From Pseudobythopirellula maris (GTDB lineage: Bacteria; Planctomycetota; Planctomycetia; Pirellulales; Lacipirellulaceae), in the NCBI RefSeq assembly GCF_007859945.1, contig NZ_SJPQ01000002.1, positions 198,588 through 262,587 on the forward strand: DNA of 64,000 nt, written 5' to 3'. Both the position numbers and the translations under genes were made by a program. The notes below the pieces were generated by a model, which saw only the letters and a list, made by a program, of their open reading frames with translations, was not told the DNA's origin and ran no database searches. The stretch's first letter is position 1; each line of letters begins with the position of its first letter. This document shows, piece after piece, positions 1 through 8,663 of the stretch.

Positions 1-748
1 AGAAATCCGTAGGCGCCGCCCAGCACCTCGCAAAACGCGATAAGCAGCACGAGAACCACACCGGCGTGGTGCAGCCAGTCGCGACCCGTGCGTCTTTCCC
101 GCCACCCGAGCACTCCGTAGGTGAGCACCGCGATCGACCCCACCACCAGCGACGAGACCAAGTGAGCCGGCCAAAACCAGGGGCGCCAGGCACCTTGCAA
201 CGCCCACAACTGCATCAGCGCCAAGGCAAGCAGGACGACCCCGCCCAGCGCGATCGGCGCCTTCCAGACCGCGCGGGTACGCATCACGAATGCGAAGACA
301 AAGGCGTTTATCCCGATCGTCGCGCAGAGCAAGAGCCTCTCGCTGTGCCACATTATGAAAAAATCGGGAGACGTGAAATCGAAACGCCCCCCGATAGACC
401 CGAGCCGCTGCGCCTGCCGCCAAGCTAAGCAGGACCGACATCCCCAGGAACAGCAGAAGCCAATGCCCCGGCGCTGTCGGGAAACTCCACGCCCCGCGGC
501 GCCGTTCCCAGAGAACGATCCCAAAGAACGATCCCCATCCCCGCCGCGGCGCAGCCGTACAGCAGCGACACCACCGTGAACCGCGCTTCGAAGTAGAGGC
601 GATTGTACCCGGCCGGCGGGTCCCGCTCGACAACACCCATGTGGCAAGCAAGCACGACAGCGCAGCTGGCGCCCACGAAAAGCAGATGCCCGATCCGCAG
701 GCGGTAGGGCGGCGGCACGACGGGCGGCTCTTCGGTCACGACTTCCAT
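1..748 (-). pseudogene. Multipass membrane protein gene with two homopolymer frameshifts, 3' end outside window
   Basis: The open frame starts at the ATG at 748 (MEVVTEEPPVVPPPYRLRIG) and reads as a hydrophobic protein. It must change frame twice to stay sensible. The first shift is in the AAA run at 523-525 (continuing as GIVLGIVLWERRRGAWSFP, then HWLLLFLGMSVLLSLAAG). The second is in the A6 run at 358-363 (continuing FFIMWHSERLLLCATIGIN, then GGVVLLALALMQLWALQGAW). After the second shift it stays open to the window edge, ending FCEVLGGAYGFL. About seven hydrophobic segments are visible. Removing one A from each run restores one continuous frame, so these are either sequencing errors in homopolymers or a recently inactivated gene. 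No family was recognised. Without correction only 107 residues are encoded. Confidence 0.7.
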
Positions 749-788
749 GCGTCGGGTCTAGCAAACCGGCTAGGACTGCCACTAACAC

Positions 789-824
789 AAAAACGCGGAT
801 GGCCCCCACCGGGGGCCATCCGCG
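789..824 (-). terminator. Rho-independent terminator of the transaldolase gene
   Basis: A perfect 14-bp stem (arms 794-807 and 811-824, 3-nt loop) is followed on the minus strand by five T residues (A run 789-793). It lies about 30 bp downstream of the transaldolase stop codon. Confidence 0.85.
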
Positions 825-854
825 TCGATCTGCGTAAATCAGTGGCTGAGTCCG

Positions 855-1910
855 TCAGACGCCCGCCAGCTCGGCCCGCTTCTCGCCGATCTTTGCGATC
901 AGCTTCTTCTGCGGGTCGGCGAACTTCTTGAGGCCCTCTTCCATCAGGGTCTTCTCTAGGTGGGCGAAGTCGACCTTCGCGTCGATGTCGGCCAAGACAT
1001 CAGCCGGCGGCAACTGGTCGACCTTCTTCTCAAAGGTCTGGCCGCTCTCTTGCACCGCGTCGTTCGTGGCCGGCGGGTTGGTCTGGATGTCGCTGCCGGC
1101 CAGCGCCGCGACGTACTTCCACTTCGGGTCCTCCGGCTTCTTCGTGCCGGTGCTGGCGAAGATGATCTCCTGCTGGAGCGGCGTCCCCTTGTCGGCCCAG
1201 AACTCTTGGTTGGCCTGCCAGATGCGTTGCGCGTTGACGATGCCGACCATGCCTTGGGCGTCGTCCGATAGCTCGGCGGCGTGCTTCTCGGTGTACACGT
1301 CGATGCGCGAGACAAAGATGCTGTAGACGCTCTTGAAATTCTCTAGCGAACCACGTCGCTGGGCGCCGCGCCACATCGCGTCGCGAGCCTCCTCGTACTG
1401 CCGCATCGTGAAGCAGAGCGTCACGTTGAGCGTCACGCCGGCGGCGCACAGCTCTTCGATCGCCGCCAGGCCGCCCGGCGTGGCGGGGATCTTGATCATC
1501 CGGTTGTCGTGGCCGGCGGACCACTGCTTGCCGAGCTCGATGTACTTGGCCGCCTTCTCCTCGACCGAGAGCGGGCAGTCGGCGTCTTCGAGGAGCGGGT
1601 CAAGCTCGAAGCTCACCCAGCCGTCGTTGCCGTTGGTCTTCTGCCAGACGCCGTGGAACTGCCCCTGGGCGTCTTTGACGACTTTGTCGGTGATGGCCCA
1701 GGCGACGTCGGCGTCGTCGTCGTGGCTGCCGAGCAACTCGCCGAGCTGATCGTCGAACCGGCCCGTGCCGATCAGGTCGGAGATGATGATCGGGTTCGAC
1801 GTGGCGCCCGTGGCGCCGTGGGCGATGTTCTGCTTCACCAGTTCGGGGTCGACCGAGTCGAGCCACAGCTTGGTGCCGCTGGCGACGAGCGATTCGAGCG
1901 GGGTGGTCAT
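855..1910 (-). CDS. tal: Transaldolase
   Basis: 351 residues. Transaldolase of the non-oxidative pentose phosphate pathway, moving a dihydroxyacetone unit between sedoheptulose 7-phosphate and glyceraldehyde 3-phosphate in the cytosol. The N-terminal signature [12 protein letters not shown] is at about residues 34-45. The Schiff-base lysine is K140 in [12 protein letters not shown], followed by the strand [10 protein letters not shown]. Length fits the longer bacterial transaldolase subfamily. The gene is monocistronic: a strong terminator follows it and the next minus-strand gene upstream ends 154 bp away. The start is the ATG giving [20 protein letters not shown], which matches the family N-terminus. 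Confidence 0.95.
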   Translation of the reverse strand: MTTPLESLVASGTKLWLDSVDPELVKQNIAHGATGATSNPIIISDLIGTGRFDDQLGELLGSHDDDADVAWAITDKVVKDAQGQFHGVWQKTNGNDGWVSFELDPLLEDADCPLSVEEKAAKYIELGKQWSAGHDNRMIKIPATPGGLAAIEELCAAGVTLNVTLCFTMRQYEEARDAMWRGAQRRGSLENFKSVYSIFVSRIDVYTEKHAAELSDDAQGMVGIVNAQRIWQANQEFWADKGTPLQQEIIFASTGTKKPEDPKWKYVAALAGSDIQTNPPATNDAVQESGQTFEKKVDQLPPADVLADIDAKVDFAHLEKTLMEEGLKKFADPQKKLIAKIGEKRAELAGV

Positions 1911-2064
1911 GGCAATAAGTATCCTATTTCCGAGTGCGGGTAGGGTGTGTGCGGTGGCGACGGTTAGGAGGACGGGTCTCCTACCCTACGTTATTCCCGC
2001 CGACCGGCGTGCGGGCAACCACCGTAGATGCCGCGAAATGCGACATCCCCTAGGTTTTTGCCTC

Positions 2065-3351
2065 TCAGACCGGCCCAAGCCACACCGTCAAGGCGAAAGC
2101 CGCCAGCAGCGGGCCTCCGACGGCCAGCAGGGCGAGGGCGCCAAAGAACGCCACGGCGCCCGGCTTCGACCAAGTTGCCGGCAGGGGGGACTCTTCGTTG
2201 CGCCACAAGGCGAGCAGCAGCCTGGCCATCGCGAGCAATAGGGCAAGCTCCATGTAGGTGGTCGGCGCCGAAAGAAGCATCCCGAGGTGCTCTGCAAAAC
2301 TTATCGGCGCCCCCCAAAAGTTGGTGGGCGGATTGGACAGGGTCCGAATCGTATCGCCCACCCCGTAGAGCATCATGAGGGCGTACACCAACGCCAGCAC
2401 GCCTGCGCAAGCCGCGGTGCGTGGCGGAGGCAGGCGCGCCGGAGTCGCGGCCGCGCAGCCCGTTGCTCGCGCGATCCACAAACAACAGAGCATCGCCAGC
2501 AGCGCCGCGAGCGCGAGCTCAACCATGCCGCCATTCAATGGCGATTGCGCCAGGTCGGGCGACACGCGTGGGAACTCGACGAGGACCCACCACCCGGCGG
2601 CCGCCGCTAGCAGGCCGATGGCGCCGACGAAAACGAGCGGCCGAACCACGCCGATGCGCGAGGTTCGCCGCACCGCGGCGGACCATTCCATCACCCCGAT
2701 TGCCGAGAGCAGCAGACCGACCACAATCGCGTTCATCGTCCAAAAAGTGAAGTAACCCTCGGCCAAGTGATTAGGAAACGTTCCTGAGCGCCGAAAGTCG
2801 GCGGCTCGGGTACTCTCTATCCCATCGGTAGCGACGTGGACCAGCATCGGAATGAGGCCCATATCCTGCAGCAACGCCCACACGCAGGCCGCTCCACCGA
2901 CAACGCCCAACAGCGCCACAGCGCGGCTGCGTCGAGCCGTGGCGGCCTCCGCTCTCTGGCCGCCGCTGATCACTAAAGCCGAAAGCAGCAGCAAGAGCAG
3001 GACGGGGCAGTACGGGTACAGAACGAAATAGACCATCGTGTCTTCGCTAAGCGAGAACACCTCCACGCCCGAGGCACGAGCCAGTTGGTCCGCGGTCAGC
3101 AGCACGAAGAGACCCGAGAGCCCCAGGCGCCAGAGCGCCTCGGAGAGCAACGCCCCCCGCCCCTCCACGGCAATGCGCCGCTGTCTCAGCAGCGCGAGAG
3201 CCTGGTCCGTCAGCACACACACCGTCACCGGCGCGCAGACGGCCAGCAGCAAATCGCCGTCGCTGGTCAGGATCGGCAACGCCCCCGCGAGCGCCGCCGA
3301 CGCAGCGAAAACCGCCGTGATAAGAAACAGGCGACGTGTTGAAAATCTCAT
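2065..3351 (-). CDS. Multipass integral membrane protein, unknown function
   Basis: About 428 residues from the ATG at 3351 (MRFSTRRLFLITAVF), chosen because a positively charged stretch then runs straight into the first membrane helix. An upstream in-frame ATG at 3402 would add 17 unlikely residues. Around ten hydrophobic segments are seen, for example LFVLLTADQLARASGVEVF, LLLLLLSALVISGG and MVELALAALLAMLCCLWIA. No enzymatic motif, Cys cluster or named domain was recognised. The MRFSTRRL-type N-terminus is common among planctomycete membrane proteins of unknown role. No operon partner is evident: the neighbouring genes are transaldolase downstream on the same strand and a divergent DUF6428 gene upstream. 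Confidence 0.7.
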   Translation of the reverse strand: MRFSTRRLFLITAVFAASAALAGALPILTSDGDLLLAVCAPVTVCVLTDQALALLRQRRIAVEGRGALLSEALWRLGLSGLFVLLTADQLARASGVEVFSLSEDTMVYFVLYPYCPVLLLLLLSALVISGGQRAEAATARRSRAVALLGVVGGAACVWALLQDMGLIPMLVHVATDGIESTRAADFRRSGTFPNHLAEGYFTFWTMNAIVVGLLLSAIGVMEWSAAVRRTSRIGVVRPLVFVGAIGLLAAAAGWWVLVEFPRVSPDLAQSPLNGGMVELALAALLAMLCCLWIARATGCAAATPARLPPPRTAACAGVLALVYALMMLYGVGDTIRTLSNPPTNFWGAPISFAEHLGMLLSAPTTYMELALLLAMARLLLALWRNEESPLPATWSKPGAVAFFGALALLAVGGPLLAAFALTVWLGPV

Positions 3352-3503
3352 CTCGCCGGCCCGCCAGTAGGATAGGAGAAGCCAATCCGGCCCTCTCGGC
3401 ACGCGAATGAACGAACTTTCGAGCGCAGGCGTACCAAGCTATTCGAGCTCCCGATTCACGATAAGATACTACTTGCCCCATCGTAGCCAGTCAGGAGACC
3501 CCC

Positions 3504-3974
3504 ATGCGACTCGACCAGTTCCGCGACGCCGTCGCCGCCAACCCCGATTGCTCCTTACGCATCGTGCCCCAGGGCGGCAACGAACTCGCCCCGCACTTCC
3601 ACGTGACCGAGGTCGGCCGCGTGACGAAGGACTTCATCGACTGCGGCGGCAAGCCCCGGTCGGAGACGCGCTGCGTGCTGCAAACGCTGGTGGCGAACGA
3701 CACGGACCACCGGCTCACGACGACCAAGTTCACCAAGATCTTGGCCCTCGCCGACAAGCTCGACTTGCCCGCCGACACCGAGGTCGAGGTCGAGCACCAA
3801 GAGCGGAGCATCTCGACCGACCGGGTGGCGGGGGTCGAACGCGTCGGCGACGCGCTGCTCGTCACCCTCGAGCCGAAACACACCGACTGCCTGGCCGAAG
3901 ACGCCTGCGGCATCCGTGTGATGCCACAACTCACCACCTTGGGCGGCGAGTGTGGCGACACGGGGTGTTGCTGA
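3504..3974 (+). CDS. DUF6428 family protein with Cys-rich tail
   Basis: 156 residues. The sequence resembles the DUF6428 family: the conserved blocks APHFHVTEVGRVTKDFIDCG, DHRLTTTKFTKIL and KHTDCLAEDACGI are present, and the protein ends in a Cys-rich tail (GGECGDTGCC). In other bacteria such proteins are often encoded beside ArsR-type metalloregulators, suggesting a role in metal or arsenic handling. No such neighbour is present here, so function stays open. The paired cysteines in the tail and the His in PHFHV could bind metal (inference). Start is the ATG at 3504, preceded by a GGAG-like ribosome site. Confidence 0.75.
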   Translation: MRLDQFRDAVAANPDCSLRIVPQGGNELAPHFHVTEVGRVTKDFIDCGGKPRSETRCVLQTLVANDTDHRLTTTKFTKILALADKLDLPADTEVEVEHQERSISTDRVAGVERVGDALLVTLEPKHTDCLAEDACGIRVMPQLTTLGGECGDTGCC

Positions 3975-4004
3975 ACGTTGCTCCCGCCTCCGGGAACACC
4001 CTTG

Positions 4005-4173
4005 CCCCCTGTAGGGACCGCCCTCTGTGGCGGTCCGAACTTACCCCCTGTAGGGACCGCCCTCTGCGGCGGTCCGAACCCCGGCAGATAAGCTGGCCCT
4101 TGCCAGGAAAACTCTTTCCGATGGGCAAGCCGGTACCCGGGGCGGGAACGCCACAGAGGGCGTTCCCTACAGG
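4005..4173 (+). repeat. Two direct and one inverted copy of a CCTGTAGGGA repeat
   Basis: Copies at 4005-4040 and 4044-4079 share 35 of 36 bases (core CCCTGTAGGGACCGCCCTCT). A third, inverted copy lies at 4144-4173 (RC core CCTGTAGGGAACGCCCTCTG), with AA replacing CC in both half-sites so that its own short stem is kept. Each copy is partly palindromic. The module fills the spacer between the convergent DUF6428 and methyltransferase-like genes, and its right edge touches the stop codon at 4174. Confidence 0.85.
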
Positions 4174-4734
4174 TCACAAGAACCTCCGCACCCGGCGGCG
4201 GTATTCTTGGTAAGGCTCGCCGTATCGCTCGGCGCACCATGGCTCTTCGGCCCATGGCGCAACGAGGCAGGCCGCGACGACCGGCGCCAGCGCTAGCCAC
4301 ACCAGCGGTGAGTGGGCGATGACGCCCACCCCCACGAGGATCAGCACGTTGCCCACGTACTGCGGGTTGCGCGAGAAGCGGTACGGCCCCGCTTCGACCA
4401 GCCGGTGCTCGAGCCCGGCCGTGGCGGCGGGCGAGAGAGTGGCCGCTCCCCACCACGCCAGCAGGTTGCCGGCCACGATCGGCGCCAGCCCGATCGGCCA
4501 CCGCCACGCGGCCGACCACGCTAGGCCGCGCTCGGCCAAGGCGTTGTAGTCGCACACTGCCAACGCAAACTCGCTCAGCGAGAAGCCGACAAACAGCGCC
4601 CACATCAGCGCATGGCGCCAGCCGCGGCGCCCCGGCGGCCAAACCCGCCACGCCGGCCGCAACCAGCTCTGCAACACCGCCGCCAGGACGGCGACGCCCG
4701 TGAGCAACGCGGCGGCAAATAAACCCCAGGTCAT
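4174..4734 (-). CDS. Isoprenylcysteine carboxyl methyltransferase-like membrane protein
   Basis: 186 residues with about four hydrophobic helices. The C-terminal half carries the signature of the ICMT/PEMT-type methyltransferase superfamily: AGPYRFSRNPQYVGN at about residues 117-131, then EEPWCAERYGEPYQEYRRRV. In the family these residues bind S-adenosylmethionine and sit at the membrane face. Substrate in bacteria is generally unknown; protein prenylation is not implied. Transcription is convergent with the DUF6428 gene, and the spacer holds a repeat module abutting this stop codon. The start is the ATG at 4734. Confidence 0.8.
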   Translation of the reverse strand: MTWGLFAAALLTGVAVLAAVLQSWLRPAWRVWPPGRRGWRHALMWALFVGFSLSEFALAVCDYNALAERGLAWSAAWRWPIGLAPIVAGNLLAWWGAATLSPAATAGLEHRLVEAGPYRFSRNPQYVGNVLILVGVGVIAHSPLVWLALAPVVAACLVAPWAEEPWCAERYGEPYQEYRRRVRRFL

Positions 4735-4736
4735 CG

Positions 4737-5126
4737 CAGCAGCTTAGCAGCTTCAAGATCACCCGCACCGGCAGCGGCGAGGTCGATTCTTCGGGCCTGC
4801 AGATCATCGGCTGGGACGCCGCCGCCGAGCGGATCCGCAGCTGGCTTTTTGACTCCGATGGGGGCTTTGTCTCGGGCACGTTCCAGAACACCGCGACCGA
4901 CGAGGCGTACGAGGTGCAAGGGACGATCGACCAAGACTCCCAACGCGCGGCGTGGGGCCCTCGCGGCAAGAGCTGGCCGATCGTGGAGACCGGCCTCTAC
5001 AACCTCACCGAGAACGAGGCTGGCGCCTTGCTGCATTTTGAGGACGGCCAGACCCAGCAATGGACCCTGGTCCGGCTCGACGACCCCGAGAGCAGTGAAG
5101 AGGGCGCCGACGCTCCCGCCGAGTGA
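4737..5126 (+). pseudogene. Truncated remnant of a SnoaL-like (SgcJ/EcaC-type) protein gene
   Basis: The frame encodes about 129 residues: QQLSSFKITRTGSGEVDSSG, then LQIIGWDAAAERIRSWLFDS, DGGFVSGTFQNTATDEAYEV and ending DPESSEEGADAPAE. The block with IIGWD, IRSWLFDSDGGF is typical of the C-terminal half of secreted planctomycete SnoaL-like/SgcJ-EcaC proteins. The N-terminal half is missing: upstream sequence becomes the divergent methyltransferase gene at 4734, and no ATG lies near the start of the homology. An internal ATG-less fragment plus an intact terminator 38 bp downstream suggests a gene cut at its 5' side by rearrangement. The family match is from memory of the pattern. Confidence 0.6.
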
Positions 5127-5163
5127 AAACGGACTACCATCGAACACAATCCGGCAGCCAACA

Positions 5164-5200
5164 CGATCCGGGGGGCATTGCTCCCTCGGATCGATTTTTT
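5164..5200 (+). terminator. Rho-independent terminator behind the truncated gene
   Basis: An 11-bp stem starting CGATCCGGGGG (5164) pairs with CCCTCGGATCG (ending 5193) with one G-T pair, followed by a run of six T (5195-5200). It serves plus-strand transcription coming from the truncated frame at 4737-5126. Confidence 0.8.
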
Positions 5201-5344
5201 GTGCCTGCCCCTTATCCGAATCACCGGCAGGCGCCATGCCGCCCTGGGGTTGGGCGAGCTCCTGTGGAATAATCGCCGTGGCCGCCGTCCTCGGCGAATG
5301 ACGGCTGACGTCCGAGTCGATTGTCGCGCAGGAGAAGATGAAGC

Positions 5345-6790
5345 ATGTCCCCACTTACGTGCCCATGGCGTCTCTGGCCTACAACGCGGGCCTGGGGATG
5401 CGTGCTGATCATCGCGGCGGCGTGGCTGCAAGGCGCCGACTGCTACGCCCAAGACGCGCCGGTCGACGATCCCCCCGCCGAGGAAGAAACGGCCGAGGCC
5501 CCCGAGCGGGTCGACATCGAACCGACGGCCGAAGACGAGCAGATCGCCGAGCGGCTTGAGCGGATCCTCGCGGCGACCGAGTGGTTCCGCGCCCCCGCCG
5601 CCCGGGTCGAGGAGGGGGTCGTCTTCCTCGGCGGCCAGACCGGGACGAGCGAGCACAAGGAATGGGCCACACGCTTGGCGCGCAACACCCAAGACGTGGT
5701 GGCGGTCGTCAACCGCATCGAGGTCGACCGGCCGAGCCTGCTCGACTTCTCCCCCGCCGCCGCTCAACTGCGCGACATGACCCACACCGCGGTGCAGGCG
5801 GCCCCCGCCGCCGGGGTGTCGCTGCTGCTGCTCGTGGTCTCGTGGTTCGCAGCGTCGATCGTGTCGCGACTCGTCTCTCGTTTCTCGCAGCGGCGCGTGA
5901 CCAACTCGCTGCTCCGCGGCGTGGCCTCGAAGGCCGCCGCCGTGGTCGTCATGCTGCTGGGCGCCTACCTGGCGCTGAAGGTCTCGGGCCTCACCCGGTT
6001 GGCCGCCACGATCTTGGGCGGCACGGGGCTGCTGGGCATTATCATCGGTATCGCCTTCCGCGACATCGCCGAGAACTTTTTGGCCAGCGTGCTCATCAGC
6101 CTGCAACGTCCCTTCCAGGCCGGCGACCTCGTGACGATCGACGGCCGCCAAGGTTTTGTGCAGGCCGTCACCACGCGCGGCACGCAACTGATGACGCTCG
6201 ACGGCAACCACGTGCAGATCCCCAACTCGATGGTCTACAAGAGCGTGATCGAGAACGCCTCGGCCAACCCGAACCAGCGGCTGGCGTTCGTTGTGGGCAT
6301 CGACTACGCCGACTCGTCGTCCGACGCGCAGCAAACGGTGCTCGACGCCTTGCGGTCACACGACGCGGTGCTCGACGACCCCGAACCGCTCGTGCTGGTC
6401 GACGACCTGGCCGCCTCGACGGTCAACCTGCGGGTCTACTTCTGGGTCGATGGCGAGCGGCACAGCATTCTAAAAGTCCGCTCCGCGGTTTTGCGGCGCG
6501 TGAAACGCCGTTTGCAGCAAGAAGGGTTCACCCTGCCCGACGAGTCGCGTGAGATGATCTTCCCGCAGGGCGTGCCGGTGCGGATGCTCGAGGCGGACGC
6601 CGCGGACTCACCCGCCGGTGCGTCCCCCCCGCCGTCGTCGCAGCAAGCCGCCCCTCCCGCCGAGGAGGCCGAGGACGAATCGACCGCCGCCGAGGGAGGC
6701 TTGGAGTCGGAGCGAAAAACGATCGAAGAGCAGGCGGCCGGGTCACGTCAGCTGGAAGAGGGCAAAAACTTGCTCGAGGATGGCGCCTAA
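5345..6790 (+). CDS. MscS-family mechanosensitive channel with N-terminal BON domain
   Basis: 481 residues. N-terminal signal-like hydrophobic stretch (residues 16-30), an acidic linker, then a BON-type domain (about 62-127; ends DVVAVVNRIEVDRPS). Two or three membrane helices follow (155-175, 195-215, 218-250). The last, with GGTGLLGIIIGIAFRDIAEN, is the pore helix and start of the MscS beta domain (FLASVLISLQRPFQAGDLVT). A cytoplasmic alpha/beta domain follows to about 400. The tail is acidic and Pro/Glu-rich and probably disordered. The protein should act as an osmotic safety valve in the inner membrane. BON domains usually contact membranes or envelope partners, so this one may place the channel's periplasmic part. 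Start is the ATG at 5345. Confidence 0.9.
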   Translation: MSPLTCPWRLWPTTRAWGCVLIIAAAWLQGADCYAQDAPVDDPPAEEETAEAPERVDIEPTAEDEQIAERLERILAATEWFRAPAARVEEGVVFLGGQTGTSEHKEWATRLARNTQDVVAVVNRIEVDRPSLLDFSPAAAQLRDMTHTAVQAAPAAGVSLLLLVVSWFAASIVSRLVSRFSQRRVTNSLLRGVASKAAAVVVMLLGAYLALKVSGLTRLAATILGGTGLLGIIIGIAFRDIAENFLASVLISLQRPFQAGDLVTIDGRQGFVQAVTTRGTQLMTLDGNHVQIPNSMVYKSVIENASANPNQRLAFVVGIDYADSSSDAQQTVLDALRSHDAVLDDPEPLVLVDDLAASTVNLRVYFWVDGERHSILKVRSAVLRRVKRRLQQEGFTLPDESREMIFPQGVPVRMLEADAADSPAGASPPPSSQQAAPPAEEAEDESTAAEGGLESERKTIEEQAAGSRQLEEGKNLLEDGA

Positions 6791-6957
6791 GTTGCACTGC
6801 TAAGCAGGAGTTGTGTGCTTATGCCGAGACGACGCCCTGGGTTTTGACGCCCAGCGACGCCGGTCCGCACGCAATCGACCCGCAGTCGAAGCCCGCCGAT
6901 ACGCTCAGCGTCGCTTCCCCGTCTGCTCCGCAAGCCGCTCGAACAACGGATAACGCT

Positions 6958-7518
6958 ATGTTCCAAGAATGGGTGCTCGCCCCACCACGAGAGATAGGCA
7001 TGGTCCTTCTCTCGACGCTCGTCACTTACACGGGCCTGCTGATCTACACCCGCATGGCGGGGCTGCGAAGCTTCTCGAAGATGTCGGCGTCGGATTTCGC
7101 GATGACCGTCGCGGTGGGGTCGCTATTCGCGTCGACGATCTCCTCACCCAGCCCCAGCCTGGTGATCGGCCTGGCGGCTTTGGCGTCGCTCTACTTCGGG
7201 CAATGGCTGCTGGCCAGGCTCCGCCGGCAATCGTCCGCCTTCAGCCGGGCGGTCGACAACCAGCCGATGCTCCTGATGCACGGTTCGGTCGTGCACGACG
7301 ACCTGCTCCGCCGGGCCAACGTCACCCGCAACGACCTCTTCGGCAAGCTGCGTGAGGCGAACGCGCTGAACTACGACCAAGTACTCGCCGTGGTGTTCGA
7401 AACGACGGGCGACATCTCGGTGCTCCACTCTTGCAACGAGGATGCCCGGATCGAGTCCGATATTCTTAAAGGCGTCCTCGGCGCCGACCGGATCCCAGAG
7501 GAATGCTTAGTACAGTAA
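6958..7518 (+). CDS. DUF421 (YetF-like) membrane protein
   Basis: About 186 residues from the ATG at 6958 (MFQEWVLAPPREIGMVLLST). Three N-terminal membrane segments including TYTGLLIYTRMAGLRSFSKM, followed by SASDFAMTVAVGSLFASTI, which is the family hallmark. A soluble domain follows (NQPMLLMHGSVVHDDLLRRA then NVTRNDLFGKLREANA), matching the YetF C-terminal domain. The biochemical role of DUF421 proteins is not settled; some are linked to spore or envelope stress. A frame open from 6811 would add a 49-residue hydrophilic leader not expected for the family. It lies 167 bp downstream of the channel gene and may be co-transcribed. Confidence 0.85.
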   Translation: MFQEWVLAPPREIGMVLLSTLVTYTGLLIYTRMAGLRSFSKMSASDFAMTVAVGSLFASTISSPSPSLVIGLAALASLYFGQWLLARLRRQSSAFSRAVDNQPMLLMHGSVVHDDLLRRANVTRNDLFGKLREANALNYDQVLAVVFETTGDISVLHSCNEDARIESDILKGVLGADRIPEECLVQ

Positions 7519-7541
7519 AAGAGTTCCACCGGCGAGCGTCC

Positions 7542-7633
7542 GGCGAGCCGTCGGCGTAAGCCGCCGGTGGTTTAATGCTCAAACACGCACCCACCAGCAG
7601 AATAACTCCGGCGGCTCACGCCGCCGGCTCGCC
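7542..7633 (+). repeat. Inverted-repeat pair, GGCGAGCC family
   Basis: Arms 7542-7567 (starts GGCGAGCCGTCGGCGTAAGC) and 7608-7633 match as inverted repeats in 24 of 26 positions. Each arm is itself a short palindrome around GGCGT-AGCC. It fills the spacer between the convergent DUF421 and ROK genes, ending 7 bp from the ROK stop. Related pairs are at 15951-16040 and 22348-22453. Confidence 0.85.
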
Positions 7634-7640
7634 ACGCTTA

Positions 7641-8663
7641 TCAATTATCCTTGGCCGCGGCGCTCTTGAAGGCCCGCCGCGCCAGACCGGCCGCGCCGAT
7701 GTATCCCGCCTTGCCGCCGAGCTCGGCGAAGTCGATCACGATCTGGTCACGCAGGCTCTCGATCATCCGCTCGTGCGCGTGGCGGCGGATCTCGGCCATG
7801 AACCGCTCGCCGAGCGGGTGGCCGGCGCCGCCGAAGGTCATGGCGCCGCCGATGAGCACCGCGTCGGGGTCGATCGCGTGGGCGCAGGTCACCACGCCCA
7901 TCGCCAGGTAGCGGGCGGTTTCCATCACCACCTTCGTGGCGACCTCGTCGCCCGCCTCGGCGGCGTTGGCCACCAAGAGCGGCGTGAGCTTCTCGCCGCC
8001 CGACACGCTGTCGCGTAGCGAGGTCTCGACGAACGCGTCGGACAGCGCCGCCTGGGCGCGGCCCACTACGCCGTAGCTGCCGCAGTAGCCCTCGAGCGTG
8101 CCGCGGATGCCGAGCGAGTTGAGCGGCGCGTCGTCCGAGGCGTCGATGATGATGTGGCCCAGCTCGCCGCCGCAGCTGTGGGCGCCCTCGATCATCTGGT
8201 CGTGCAGCACCACGCCGCCGCCGACGCCCGTGCCGAGCGTGAGCAGCACCATCGTGTCGTACATGCGTCCGGCGCCGGCCCAGAACTCGCCGTAAGCGGC
8301 CGCGTTGGCGTCGTTGGCGAAGGCGACCGGCAGGCCCGTGGCGTCGCCGAACAGCTGGCGGACGGGGGCGTTGCGCCAGGCGGGCAGGTTGCCCGGCGCC
8401 AGCACGCTGCCGGTTTGCAGGTCGAGCGGCCCGGGCGTCACGAGGCCGAGCATCGCGATGTCGGCCTTGGTGAGGCCCGCCTCGCCCAGCAGCAAGTCGA
8501 GAGTCGCGCTGGCGCGCAGCGATGCGGCCTCGGCGCCCTCCTCCTGGTGCGTGGGGTTCGAGTCGAAGGCGAGCGTCTCGGCCCCGTCACCCACCAGGCC
8601 GATCTTGATGTTCGTGCCGCCGACATCGACGCCGGCGTAAACGCTTGGGGAGGGATTGGGCAT
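7641..8663 (-). CDS. ROK-family sugar kinase (glucokinase-like)
   Basis: 340 residues from the ATG at 8663 (MPNPSPSVYAGVDVGGTNIK). The ATP-phosphate motif is DVGGTNIKIGLVGD (about 12-25), the catalytic Asp is in FANDANAAAYGE, and the GTGVGGGVV loop follows. The family's substrate motif is present as GGELGHIII. Normally a zinc-binding CxCGxxGCxE follows; here the region reads SLGIRGTLEGYCGSYGVVGR, with only the final Glu kept, so structural zinc is probably absent. Expected reaction: ATP-dependent phosphorylation of glucose or another hexose in the cytosol. The gene is alone on its strand, with a convergent DUF421 gene downstream. Confidence 0.85.
   Translation of the reverse strand: MPNPSPSVYAGVDVGGTNIKIGLVGDGAETLAFDSNPTHQEEGAEAASLRASATLDLLLGEAGLTKADIAMLGLVTPGPLDLQTGSVLAPGNLPAWRNAPVRQLFGDATGLPVAFANDANAAAYGEFWAGAGRMYDTMVLLTLGTGVGGGVVLHDQMIEGAHSCGGELGHIIIDASDDAPLNSLGIRGTLEGYCGSYGVVGRAQAALSDAFVETSLRDSVSGGEKLTPLLVANAAEAGDEVATKVVMETARYLAMGVVTCAHAIDPDAVLIGGAMTFGGAGHPLGERFMAEIRRHAHERMIESLRDQIVIDFAELGGKAGYIGAAGLARRAFKSAAAKDN

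Noticed and set aside
4005-4079. Tandem 36-bp repeats as a CRISPR remnant
   Set aside because: Only two copies with a 3-bp gap, partly palindromic, plus an inverted third copy; no spacers and no cas genes.
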